Shown: positions 26,559 to 34,576 of the stretch, piece after piece | How the letters are laid out: each line of letters starts with the position of its first letter | Numbering within the stretch: position 1 is the stretch's first letter | Assembly: GCA_028293625.1 (NCBI GenBank) | Contig: JAQGOL010000013.1 | Coordinates: 1 to 64,000 of the forward strand | Direction of reading: 5' to 3' | Source: Chthoniobacteraceae bacterium | GTDB lineage: Bacteria > Verrucomicrobiota > Verrucomicrobiia > Chthoniobacterales > Chthoniobacteraceae | DNA length: 64,000 nucleotides | Notes under the pieces: model-generated | Databases searched by the model: none | Told to the model about the DNA's origin: nothing | The model's input: only the letters and a program-made list of their open reading frames with translations | Translations under genes and position numbers: made by a program

Positions 26559-28637
26559 ATGCTGCCCGCCATGCGCCACTCCTACGCCGCCGTTTATCTT
26601 CTTGCGCTTGCCTCCCTGGTCCATGCGGAGGAAAAACCGTTGGCTGCCCCCGTTCTTCCGGAAGCGCCGGCAAAATCGGCACGCGGATTGACCGTGACTT
26701 TTACCGCGGCCGGGAAAACCGACACCCGTTCAGCCCGGCTGATGACGCTTTTTGTGCCAAAAGGCGAGCCCGTCACGCCGTTTCTGCCAGCTGGTCCATT
26801 CACCGCCAAGTGGGAGGGTGAGATTAATTCGTCGCTTCGGGCGCAGTATACTTTTCACGCCGAGGTGCGTGGCAGCTTCAGGTTAAGTGTCAATGGCGCG
26901 GTGTTATTGGAGACCGTGCCGGGCAACCAACTTCAAACCATCAGCAAGGCGCTGCAGCTTAACAAGGGCGCTACCAAGATTGTCGCGGAATATTCAAGTG
27001 ACGGATCAGGCGATGCGGCCATTCAGTTTAAGTGGTCCTCCAAAGAGTTCCCAATTGAGCCGGTACCGCCCACGGTCTTTACCCACGACATCAATGCAAA
27101 GGCGCTTAGGGAAGGACTCCGGCTTCGGGAAGGCCGTGAGCTTTTTGCCAGTCTACGGTGCGCGGCGTGCCATGGCGATCCGGCGCTGATCCCGCCGCGC
27201 GGCGAAGGAATGCCTGAACTGGCACACGACGCCCCTGTCTTTGATGAACTTGGCGCCAAGTATCGCGAAACCTGGCTCGCCCACTGGATCAACGATCCGC
27301 ATTCGATCCGCCCGCATTCACTGATGCCGCGGGTTTTTTCGGCAAACCCGGGCCAGGTCGATCAACGGGCCGCTGATCTCGCCGCGTTTTTTGCCTCCAC
27401 CGGCAAGGCTGACGAGACGGAAATTTCACCGGACCTCGCCCCGCTTGGCGGAGCGCTTTTTGCCAATCTAGGCTGTATCGCCTGTCATACGCCGCCGGAG
27501 TATGCCGAGAAAGACGAACACGATCGCACCCCTCTTTCGCATCTTAAAGCAAAGTGGCAGCCGCAGGCGCTTCGCAATTATCTGAAAGACCCGGCCAAGA
27601 ACTACGCATGGACGCACATGCCCAACTCGCGGCTGACCAATGACGAGGCCGAACGGCTGGCGGCATTCCTGCTCGCGGGTAATCAACGCGAGTTTCCCGC
27701 CACCCCGAAGGGAGACGCCGCGCAGGGAGCTCAATTGCTGGTTTCCAGCGGTTGCCTGAATTGTCACGCCGGCATGCCACCCACCACGCAGCCGCCGTTG
27801 GTTGCGACGCTTAAAAACAGTTGGATCAAGGGGTGCATGGCGCCGACCGCCGCCGCTCGAGGCACCGCTCCGGATTTTAATTTTACCCCCCAACAACGCG
27901 ATGCGCTCCTTGCTTTCGGTTCCACCGGATTTGGCTCTCTAAAGCAGGATACAAAAGCGGAGTTCGCCGAGCGCCAGGTCACCAACATGCGCTGCATTGC
28001 CTGCCATGCCCGCGATGGAAAAAGCAGCACCTGGGCCGAACTCGAATCCGATATGGGACCGTTGCAGGCCGCCGCGCCTGCCGAGGAGGGAGAAGGACAT
28101 CCGGTCGCCGGGACCGCCGTGCCGATGCTAACCTGGTTCGGCGAAAAACTGCAGACTCCCTGGATGGAGAACTTCATCGCAGGTAATGGCAAATACAAAC
28201 CCCGCCCGTGGATTATCGCACGGATGCCAGGGTTCCCCGCGGTATCCAAAGGAATAGCTGAAGGCCTTGCTCATCAGCACGGTTTGCCTGCCGCGCCGGA
28301 ACTTGAACTGCCTGTGGACAAAGAGAAAGCGGAGAATGGCTCCAAGCTCATCAGCGAGAATGGCGGCTTTAATTGCACGACCTGCCATGGTGTCGGAGAT
28401 CGCCCGCCGACTGCCGTGTTCGAGGCGCCTGGCATCAACCTTGCCTACTCGCCTGAGCGCCTGCGCAAAGGCTATTACCATCGCTGGGTCATGCATCCAC
28501 TCCGCATCGATCCCGAATCGAAAATGCCGCGTTTTGCCGATGACGAAGGCAAGACGCCGCTTACCGATTATTACGACGGCAACGCGCACGACCAGTTTGA
28601 AGCAATCTGGCAATACCTTCGCACTCAGAAAAAGTAA
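26559..28637 (+). CDS. Secreted pentahaem c-type cytochrome with PA14-like N-terminus
   Basis: 692 residues (ATG at 26571 is an equally good start) with a signal peptide ending near VHA. Residues ~45-160 look like a PA14 sugar-binding-type beta domain (AKWEGEINSSLRAQYTFHAE, then FRLSVNGAVLLE). Five haem-binding motifs follow: CAACH (201-205), CIACH (306-310), CLNCH (399-403), CIACH (479-483) and CTTCH (606-610), arranged as repeated cytochrome c domains with downstream Met residues as possible distal ligands (MPRV, MPNS, MPRF). It is a periplasmic or outer-membrane-facing electron carrier. It lies downstream of the propeller protein and 38 bp before a monohaem protein. Electron transfer from an oxidised carbohydrate or alcohol is inferred. 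Confidence 0.85.
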   Translation: MLPAMRHSYAAVYLLALASLVHAEEKPLAAPVLPEAPAKSARGLTVTFTAAGKTDTRSARLMTLFVPKGEPVTPFLPAGPFTAKWEGEINSSLRAQYTFHAEVRGSFRLSVNGAVLLETVPGNQLQTISKALQLNKGATKIVAEYSSDGSGDAAIQFKWSSKEFPIEPVPPTVFTHDINAKALREGLRLREGRELFASLRCAACHGDPALIPPRGEGMPELAHDAPVFDELGAKYRETWLAHWINDPHSIRPHSLMPRVFSANPGQVDQRAADLAAFFASTGKADETEISPDLAPLGGALFANLGCIACHTPPEYAEKDEHDRTPLSHLKAKWQPQALRNYLKDPAKNYAWTHMPNSRLTNDEAERLAAFLLAGNQREFPATPKGDAAQGAQLLVSSGCLNCHAGMPPTTQPPLVATLKNSWIKGCMAPTAAARGTAPDFNFTPQQRDALLAFGSTGFGSLKQDTKAEFAERQVTNMRCIACHARDGKSSTWAELESDMGPLQAAAPAEEGEGHPVAGTAVPMLTWFGEKLQTPWMENFIAGNGKYKPRPWIIARMPGFPAVSKGIAEGLAHQHGLPAAPELELPVDKEKAENGSKLISENGGFNCTTCHGVGDRPPTAVFEAPGINLAYSPERLRKGYYHRWVMHPLRIDPESKMPRFADDEGKTPLTDYYDGNAHDQFEAIWQYLRTQKK

Positions 28638-28675
28638 CGCCCATTCATTCGTCTTTGCCCGGATCCCCCTCCAGC

Positions 28676-29938
28676 GTGCGTTATCTATTCCTCCTATTCG
28701 TTGCCGCCCCGGGCGTCTTGCAAGCTGAAGACTTTCAAGGCTCCTCCCATAAACTTGAGTATGAAGAAGTGCCGATTGCTTACAGCACCCAGACGCCATC
28801 CGGACCGGTTGCAATGCTGCAAGCCAAAATCGAGAGCGGAGAGGTAAAGCTGAAATGGGACGCGGATTTTGGCTATCTGCCGGCGCTTTTGAAGGCGCTC
28901 GATGTGCCGGTCTCCTCGCAGCTCCTGGTGTTTTCGAAAACGTCGCTTCAGCGCAGCTTCATCTCGCCCAAAGTACCCCGCGCGCTTTACTTCAACGATA
29001 ACGTCTACATTGGTTATATTCCGGAAGCGCCCATGATCGAGGTGAGCGAAGTCGATCCGCGCCTTGGCGGAGTATTCTACGACCTGGAACAAACCGCCGC
29101 CTACAAACCACGCTTTGAACGCAACGCGGATTGCATGCAATGCCACGGCGGCAACCGGTCGCTCGGGATCCCCGGCCATATTATCCGTTCCATTGGCACC
29201 GATGAACGCGGCGAAATTGATAGCCAGAGCGAAGTTTCCGAGATTACCCATTGCACGCCGCTGGCCGACCGGTGGGCAGGCTGGTATGTCACGGGCCAGC
29301 ACGGCGGACAGATTCACCGTGGCAACCTCGCGGGCGCTGAAGCTTTCGAACATCAGATCCGCGAGCCGAACTACCTCGGAAATCTTTCCGATGTAAAGAA
29401 CCTGCTCGATACTTCAAATTACCTGGCGCCGACCAGCGACATCGTGGCGCATCTGGTGCTCGAGCATCAGAGCCACATGCATAATTACGTTACCCGGCTT
29501 CGTTACGAGACTGAGCTGATGATGGCGACCTACGGACATATTCGCTATCTCGACCGGCAAATCGACGCGTTCCTGCGCTACCTGCTTTTTACTGAAGAAG
29601 CACCGCTTTCCGAGCCGATCGCCGGTAACGCCGAGTTCATGCGTGATTTCACGGCCCGCGGACCGCGCGATTCGAAGGGACGTTCGCTGCGCGATTTTGA
29701 TCTTCAAACAAGGCTTTTCAAATACCCGTGCAGTTTCCTGATTTACACGGAGTCATTTGACCAGATCCCGGCGGTAATGAGTGAGCGCATCTATCAACGT
29801 CTTTGGGATATCCTCAATGGCTGGGACGCCAGGTTTGCCACTCTTCCCGAGAAGAGCCGGAACGAAGTAAAAGAGATTCTGCTGGCTACAAAAAAGGGAT
29901 TGCCCGGCTACTGGCACGCGCCGGCATCGGTCCCCTGA
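28676..29938 (+). CDS. Secreted monohaem protein of unknown function
   Basis: 420 residues from GTG 28676, which directly precedes the signal peptide (RYLFLLFVAAPGVLQA). There is no ATG; a TTG seven codons upstream is possible. One haem motif CMQCH sits at ~153-157 in FERNADCMQCHGGNRS. Other conserved-looking segments are KVPRALYFNDNVYIGYIPEA, RWAGWYVTGQHGG and a helical C-terminus with several His residues (LVLEHQSHMHNYVTRLRYE). The latter could bind further metal or haem. The gene follows the pentahaem cytochrome by 38 bp and probably belongs to the same electron-transfer unit. I cannot assign an enzymatic function. Confidence 0.7.
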   Translation: MRYLFLLFVAAPGVLQAEDFQGSSHKLEYEEVPIAYSTQTPSGPVAMLQAKIESGEVKLKWDADFGYLPALLKALDVPVSSQLLVFSKTSLQRSFISPKVPRALYFNDNVYIGYIPEAPMIEVSEVDPRLGGVFYDLEQTAAYKPRFERNADCMQCHGGNRSLGIPGHIIRSIGTDERGEIDSQSEVSEITHCTPLADRWAGWYVTGQHGGQIHRGNLAGAEAFEHQIREPNYLGNLSDVKNLLDTSNYLAPTSDIVAHLVLEHQSHMHNYVTRLRYETELMMATYGHIRYLDRQIDAFLRYLLFTEEAPLSEPIAGNAEFMRDFTARGPRDSKGRSLRDFDLQTRLFKYPCSFLIYTESFDQIPAVMSERIYQRLWDILNGWDARFATLPEKSRNEVKEILLATKKGLPGYWHAPASVP

Positions 29939-29945
29939 ATGGCCC

Positions 29946-30266
29946 CTACTGCGTGTCGAGCCGATAGAGCCAGTAAGGCTTGCCTGAGCTCCAGCGGATA
30001 ATGTGAGGCCCATTAATCACTGTCCGCCAGCCATTGGGATAATGTGTCGTCTGGGAAAGGGGCGGCCCGCTTGTGCGCTCAACGGCCTTGATCTCATACG
30101 CATCACCGAACCGGCGATAGCTTCCTTCAGCGATCCAATCCGCGATGAGGTCACCACGGTAATTGGTGACTCGAAATTGAGTGTAATGCGGCGCGGCAAC
30201 AGGAAGTGATTGGCAGGCGCTTGCCGCCAATACACCAGGGAGCAGGAGGAACCGGAAAGACTTCAC
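29946..30266 (-). CDS. Small lipoprotein, unknown function
   Basis: 106 residues. The signal sequence MKSFRFLLLPGVLAASACQS carries a lipobox (LAASAC), so the mature protein would be lipid-anchored from the Cys at ~18. The mature part is a compact beta-rich domain (THYPNGWRTVINGPHIIRWS, then YWLYRLDT). The product is not a family I can name. It converges on the monohaem gene with a 7-bp gap. Confidence 0.6.
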   Translation of the reverse strand: MKSFRFLLLPGVLAASACQSLPVAAPHYTQFRVTNYRGDLIADWIAEGSYRRFGDAYEIKAVERTSGPPLSQTTHYPNGWRTVINGPHIIRWSSGKPYWLYRLDTQ

Positions 30267-30327
30267 AACGAATGATGTCAGATGGACGGAAGGCTGACAA
30301 GGCGAACGGCGGCTTGTTGCGCGCCGT

Positions 30328-31437
30328 CTATTTCAGCGCGCACGCTGTGCGCGCAATCCAGCCGCCCCCGAGCACCTGATCGCCGCGATAGCAGACCGCG
30401 GCCTGCCCTGGCGTCACGGCGCGCTGTGGCGTATGCAAACGGACCCGGGCATGGCCATCCGCGCCCGGAGTGACCGTCGCGGCGGCGCCCGCATGCGCAT
30501 ACCGGATCTTTACCACCACCTCAAACGGCTCACTGGAGCTCTCATGCCAGAGCGTGTTATCAATTTCAAATTCCTCCACCATGAGATCCTCCGCATCGCC
30601 GACTATGACACTGCTCGTGCTTGGATCGATATCGATGACGTATTGCGGCCTTGCACTTCCACCCGGCAATCCTTTGCGCTGGCCGATCGTGAAGAGCTCA
30701 ATGCCTTCATGCTCAGCCACGCGATTGCCGAGCTTGTCAAAGATGCCGCCCGGATGGAATTCGCCTTCGCCCATATGCGATTTTAGAAACGCCTTGTAAT
30801 CATTGCCGGGAACAAAACAGATCTCCTGGCTGTCAACCTTATCCGCTGTCTTGAGCCCGAGCTGGCGCGCAATTGCACGGATCTCGGTTTTTTCCATGTC
30901 CCCAAGCGGACAAATGGCGCGCTGGAGCTGCGCCTGGCGCAGGCTGAATAGAAAATACGATTGATCCTTGCGCGGGTCGCGGCCTTTGCGGAGCACGGCG
31001 CGATCGGCATGATGCTCGATGATCGCGTAATGACCGGTGGCGATAAACTCGGCGCCGATCGCCTTGGCCTTGCCCCACAAATTGCCGAATTTCACCTTCT
31101 CATTGCACATGACACACGGGTTTGGCGTGCGGCCGGCTTTGTATTCGGTGGTGAAATAATCGATCACCATCTTTTCAAACTGATCCGCTTCATCGACGAC
31201 GTAGTGCGGAATTCCGAGCGCGTGTGCCACGCTGCGGGCATCGGCGATTGCCTGCGGGCCGCAACATTTATCTTCCGCCCGGGAGATGCAATCCTGCGGC
31301 CACACCTTCATTGTCACTCCCACCACATCATACCCTTGTTCCTTAAGAAGATATGCGGCGACGCTGGAGTCGACTCCGCCGCTCATGCCGATGACAACAC
31401 GGCGGCGGGGGGTGGTGGTAGAATTGGGATGGTTCAA
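30328..31437 (-). CDS. mnmA: tRNA-specific 2-thiouridylase MnmA
   Basis: 369 residues. It thiolates U34 of tRNAs for Glu, Gln and Lys, using ATP and a persulfide relay. Evidence: the PP-loop IGMSGGVDSS (16-25), catalytic C108 in TPNPCVMCNEKVKF, second catalytic C207 in DSQEICFVP, and the MnmA stretch ELFTIGQRKGLPGG. Length and domain order (N-type PP-ATPase, central domain, C-terminal beta barrel) are normal, so the gene is intact. Its immediate neighbours have no obvious link to tRNA modification. Confidence 0.96.
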   Translation of the reverse strand: MNHPNSTTTPRRRVVIGMSGGVDSSVAAYLLKEQGYDVVGVTMKVWPQDCISRAEDKCCGPQAIADARSVAHALGIPHYVVDEADQFEKMVIDYFTTEYKAGRTPNPCVMCNEKVKFGNLWGKAKAIGAEFIATGHYAIIEHHADRAVLRKGRDPRKDQSYFLFSLRQAQLQRAICPLGDMEKTEIRAIARQLGLKTADKVDSQEICFVPGNDYKAFLKSHMGEGEFHPGGIFDKLGNRVAEHEGIELFTIGQRKGLPGGSARPQYVIDIDPSTSSVIVGDAEDLMVEEFEIDNTLWHESSSEPFEVVVKIRYAHAGAAATVTPGADGHARVRLHTPQRAVTPGQAAVCYRGDQVLGGGWIARTACALK

Positions 31438-31555
31438 AGCGCCCGCATTTTCCTCGCGAATGCGCCGCGGCTCAACAAATTTCTTCCTGCATGCTCCGGA
31501 GCGGTTTTAGGGATCAATTCCAAACGAATTGTTTAAATGCCGGAACTGAGCGCAC

Positions 31556-32401
31556 TCAGCGATGCAACGGCGCAGAAATCCGAATCGAGCTCTCTCCTGG
31601 CAGCCAGCCCTCGGCCGATTGCAGGATGCCGCGCACTTCCTTTGGCAACGGGTCCGGCGCAAATTCCGACACCCCCTGGGTGAAAAGAAGCTCGGTTTCG
31701 CTCCGGGTCAACGATTCAGGCCGGTTTGGGTCGGTCAGGCCGTCTTCGGTAAAAAACTTCACATCCCGGATCCGGCTCATTTGTTCTCTAGCGGCGGCTG
31801 AAACAGGGAGGATATGAAAGATGACGTTCTGGTTTGTGATTTCGGCGCGGGCTGTCCAATCGTTCGAATATTTGGCACCGCTCGAGAGGCTCTTTTCAAA
31901 CAATTCGCTCCAACGGGAATCGGGTGCAGGCGCATCGGCTTGCACCGGCAGCTCAACACTCACGTTTTTAAAGCCCGGGTTGCAATTGCGGCCGCAACAC
32001 ATCCAGCGCGCCGTCCCTTCCAGTTTTACCGTCCGGCCGGGAACCAAATCCTTCGGTGGAGTGAGCATGATAGGCAATAGCTTTTCGTCGTAAAATCCTT
32101 GCGCCTTGATCTGAAACATCAGCACGCGCTCCGGAGCCGGCCACTCGATTTCGCCAGCAGTCCAACCCGGCGGCAGCTTCCACTCGATGCCTGTCGGAAT
32201 CCCGACAATCCCGGCAAATTTCCAATAACTATGATAGCCAGCCGGATGCTGAAGATGCAGTCCGACACGGAATGCATGCCCGGGTTGAATCGCCACGTTT
32301 TCCGCGACAAGTTGGACATTCAACGGATTATCGCCGGCGTTGCTGACAGCGCTCACCGCCCAACCGATGAGGATACAAAAGAGGGGGATAGACAGCTTCA
32401 T
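31556..32401 (-). CDS. Secreted DsbD alpha-domain-like protein
   Basis: 281 residues from ATG 32401 (MKLSIPLFCILIGWAVSAVS, signal peptide); ten more in-frame codons upstream are unlikely to be used. The mature protein resembles the N-terminal immunoglobulin-like domain of DsbD (HLQHPAGYHSYWKFAGIVGI, PTGIEWKLPPGW, EIEWPAPERV). It has a Cys-rich stretch MCCGRNCNPG near the middle, whereas E. coli DsbD-alpha uses two separated Cys. There are no transmembrane DsbD-beta or thioredoxin gamma domains, so it is a stand-alone periplasmic domain. It may accept electrons from an unseen membrane partner or bind copper. Confidence 0.72.
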   Translation of the reverse strand: MKLSIPLFCILIGWAVSAVSNAGDNPLNVQLVAENVAIQPGHAFRVGLHLQHPAGYHSYWKFAGIVGIPTGIEWKLPPGWTAGEIEWPAPERVLMFQIKAQGFYDEKLLPIMLTPPKDLVPGRTVKLEGTARWMCCGRNCNPGFKNVSVELPVQADAPAPDSRWSELFEKSLSSGAKYSNDWTARAEITNQNVIFHILPVSAAAREQMSRIRDVKFFTEDGLTDPNRPESLTRSETELLFTQGVSEFAPDPLPKEVRGILQSAEGWLPGESSIRISAPLHR

Positions 32402-32640
32402 GCGGGCTACTTTACTCCGCGTGGCCCCCACTTTGCCAAACCTGAAAAACAGCTAGATGATGAGTCGGTTTTTTCAATTCCCTGGCTGGTTTGAGCAGAC
32501 GGTGAAAGCATTTCCAAAGTTCGCCAGATCGCGACGCAATGATGCTCCGGGTATCCACCCGCGCCGGATAAAATCCGCTTTCCCGACAACAAATTGAAAA
32601 GAGCCCCTTGCGCACTCAAAGTAAGTGATTAACCTACGGC

Positions 32641-32814
32641 ATGAAAACCACTCCAGTAGAAGAGCCCGGCACCCGCTATACAGCATTCCGCTGTCCTGAA
32701 GACCTGCTTGAAGTAGCCAAGATCAAAGCCAAAAAAGATCGACGTTCCTTGAGCAACTATATCATCACTCTCATCGACAAAGATGTGAAGGAGAACGCGG
32801 AACCCGCTAAATAA
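32641..32814 (+). CDS. Small ribbon-helix-helix (Arc-type) DNA-binding protein
   Basis: 57-residue frame, ATG to TAA. The core TRYTAFRCPEDLLEVAKIKA followed by KKDRRSLSNYIITLIDKDVK fits the Arc/CopG ribbon-helix-helix layout: a short beta strand (RYTAFRC), helix A, a turn with RRSLSNY, and helix B. Such proteins dimerise and bind operator DNA, often as autorepressors or antitoxins. No toxin frame is seen next to it. It is followed by three hairpins and no other gene on this strand for more than 3 kb, so it is an orphan regulator in this window. Confidence 0.7.
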   Translation: MKTTPVEEPGTRYTAFRCPEDLLEVAKIKAKKDRRSLSNYIITLIDKDVKENAEPAK

Positions 32815-32828
32815 AAGCCACTGCCGTC

Positions 32829-32936
32829 GCCACTGCCCGGGGATAAAACGGGCAGTGGTTTGACAGGCGACACCAGTAAAAGCGGCCGATTGACCGCTTT
32901 TGAACTCTGAGTCGATCATCAAGGACTCGGAGTTAA
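32829..32936 (+). terminator. Three consecutive hairpins after the RHH gene
   Basis: Hairpin 1: ccactgcccg / cgggcagtgg (32830-32839, 32849-32858) followed by TTT. Hairpin 2: aaaagcgg / ccgctttt (32878-32885, 32894-32901). Hairpin 3: aactctgagtc / gactcggagtt (32903-32913, 32925-32935), with one G-U type mismatch. The first is a plausible Rho-independent terminator; the others could strengthen it or form part of a small RNA. Confidence 0.65.
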
Positions 32937-33168
32937 ATCAAGTCAGTATGCCACATAGACCGGAGATTCATGCCGGGGGAATCGAGACCAAACTGTCTAG
33001 CTGGCTAAAGCAGTGTTTGCAGCCGGTTTTCCAAGTAGACAAAAGGTATCTGTTATGTCCCGCGGTTTGGAAAAGTCGGCCTGCCTAACATGACACGGGG
33101 CGCAGACAAACGAACTTGAAAGAACGTTTGCCAAAGCTAAAGAATCTGTGAAGGCAGCATTACCTGGC
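32937..33168. other. Intergenic region without a recognisable gene
   Basis: About 230 bp between the hairpin cluster and the convergent phosphoesterase gene. Short frames here have no recognisable features or ribosome sites. I see no RNA gene or repeat. Confidence 0.5.
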
Positions 33169-34038
33169 TCAAACTGCTTTGCGTAGAATCGGCGCCGACC
33201 CGTTCCATGGATGTTTTTCGGAACTATTGGCCACAGGCTGAAAACGATGGGTCATGTGTCCGTCGCGTACGGTGCAGATCACATACCCCTTTTCGTCTGA
33301 TCCATCGTGGTTGGTGCGCCACCATGAGCAGCAGCGACCCGTCGATAATGACGCCGGTCCTTCCATGCGCTCGGTCAACCCATGCCAGTGACCACTTAAC
33401 ACCGCTTGGATGTTCCGGGTCCGCAACCGGCCAAGAAGTGCGTTTGCGTTCAAGGGACGGAGCCAGTTGCGTCCCAAGGGAAAGTGGGTGAGGACGATCA
33501 GTGGCTTTTGAGGACTGAGTTGAGGGAGGGTCCAATCGACCCAGCCAAGTGTCTGTTGCGAAATCCGGGTCCGGTAAACACGCCGGCCTTCAATGGAATC
33601 GAGCACCAAAAACTGGCAGCCGCTTTGTTCAAACCGGTAATTGGTTTGCTTGCCAAATAGCGCTTCAAACGCGCTGCGATCGCCATTTTCAGTGCAATCG
33701 TGATTGCCGATCACCGGGTAGAGTGGCATTGGCAATGGACGAAAAATTTCGCGGACCGCACCGAGTTGTTCCCGCGTTCCGGAATCGGCCAAATCGCCAT
33801 CAAGCACACAAAATGATGGCGCGGGCCTGAGTGCGCGCAGATGCGCAACGACTCGCTCAAGCCACAAACCGCACCGGGCATCCCGGTAGTGAAGGTCGCT
33901 CAAGACCACGAACGAAAAATCACCCGACGAAAGCCGTGCGGATGAAGTCCCGAAGCAATCCGGCTGCAAGCCCGCGCCCAGAAGCAGCCCGGCCGCGCCA
34001 CGTAAAAAGGCACGACGTGAATGAAGAAGTCCGGCCAT
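33169..34038 (-). CDS. Tat-exported calcineurin-like metallophosphoesterase, copy 1
   Basis: 289 residues. The N-terminus SRRAFLRGAAGLLLGAGL is a twin-arginine signal. The dinuclear-metal phosphoesterase motifs are all present: LSDLHYRD, DGDLADSG, GNHDCTE, LTHFPLG and SGHWHGLTE. It probably hydrolyses a phosphate ester in the periplasm after folding in the cytoplasm. A homologue with the same order of motifs lies at 59975-60814. The substrate is unknown; the neighbours are unrelated. Confidence 0.88.
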   Translation of the reverse strand: MAGLLHSRRAFLRGAAGLLLGAGLQPDCFGTSSARLSSGDFSFVVLSDLHYRDARCGLWLERVVAHLRALRPAPSFCVLDGDLADSGTREQLGAVREIFRPLPMPLYPVIGNHDCTENGDRSAFEALFGKQTNYRFEQSGCQFLVLDSIEGRRVYRTRISQQTLGWVDWTLPQLSPQKPLIVLTHFPLGRNWLRPLNANALLGRLRTRNIQAVLSGHWHGLTERMEGPASLSTGRCCSWWRTNHDGSDEKGYVICTVRDGHMTHRFQPVANSSEKHPWNGSAPILRKAV

Positions 34039-34086
34039 TATATCCGCTTACAAAGAAAACGGCCGGCTTGGCGAGTCCTGGATCGA

Positions 34087-34404
34087 TTATTTAAAACTTC
34101 GCGGGGCGGAACGTTTAGGTGGAAAGAGCACGGTGCGGCCCCCTGCCCTGCGGCGCATTTCATCAAAGGCAAAATCGCTCCCATCCACTTTCATTTGATG
34201 CACCATGCGCAGAAGCTCACCGAGTCTGCCCTTTGGAAAACCACCCTTTTTGACAAACCAGCCGAGGTATTCCGCAGGCAGATCGTAAAGCGGCACTCCA
34301 TACGGAGGATAATTGGCGGGACCAAACTTGCCAAAAGGCATGCGTGTCCGTTCGATGTCGGCGAGATCGGCGGCCATGTGCGCGGCGAGATCGTAAGGAA
34401 GCAT
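34087..34404 (-). CDS. DUF3820 family protein
   Basis: 105 residues from ATG 34404, preceded by a good GAGGA ribosome site; a TTG start 11 codons upstream is less likely. The centre matches DUF3820: RTRMPFGKFGPANYPPYGVP, then YDLPAEYLGWFVKKGGFPKG and LGELLRMVHQMKVDG. Members are small cytosolic proteins, sometimes annotated as putative quorum-sensing-regulated factors, of unknown biochemical role. An N-terminal extension (MLPYDLAAHMAADLADIE) is unusual but may be a helical addition. Confidence 0.78.
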   Translation of the reverse strand: MLPYDLAAHMAADLADIERTRMPFGKFGPANYPPYGVPLYDLPAEYLGWFVKKGGFPKGRLGELLRMVHQMKVDGSDFAFDEMRRRAGGRTVLFPPKRSAPRSFK

Positions 34405-34576
34405 GAGCGATCCTCTGCCGATGGCGGCTGATCTCAATTCTTAATTGAAAGAATCTCTCATCCCGGCGGGCAAGGCGGGCATTCCACCGTCGCTGCACGC
34501 CTCAGAAGAACCGTGCATAAGTTCGCTGGGGCGCCTCACAGGTCCTCCACGCCGGTGCTGGCAGGCAGAGAGAACG

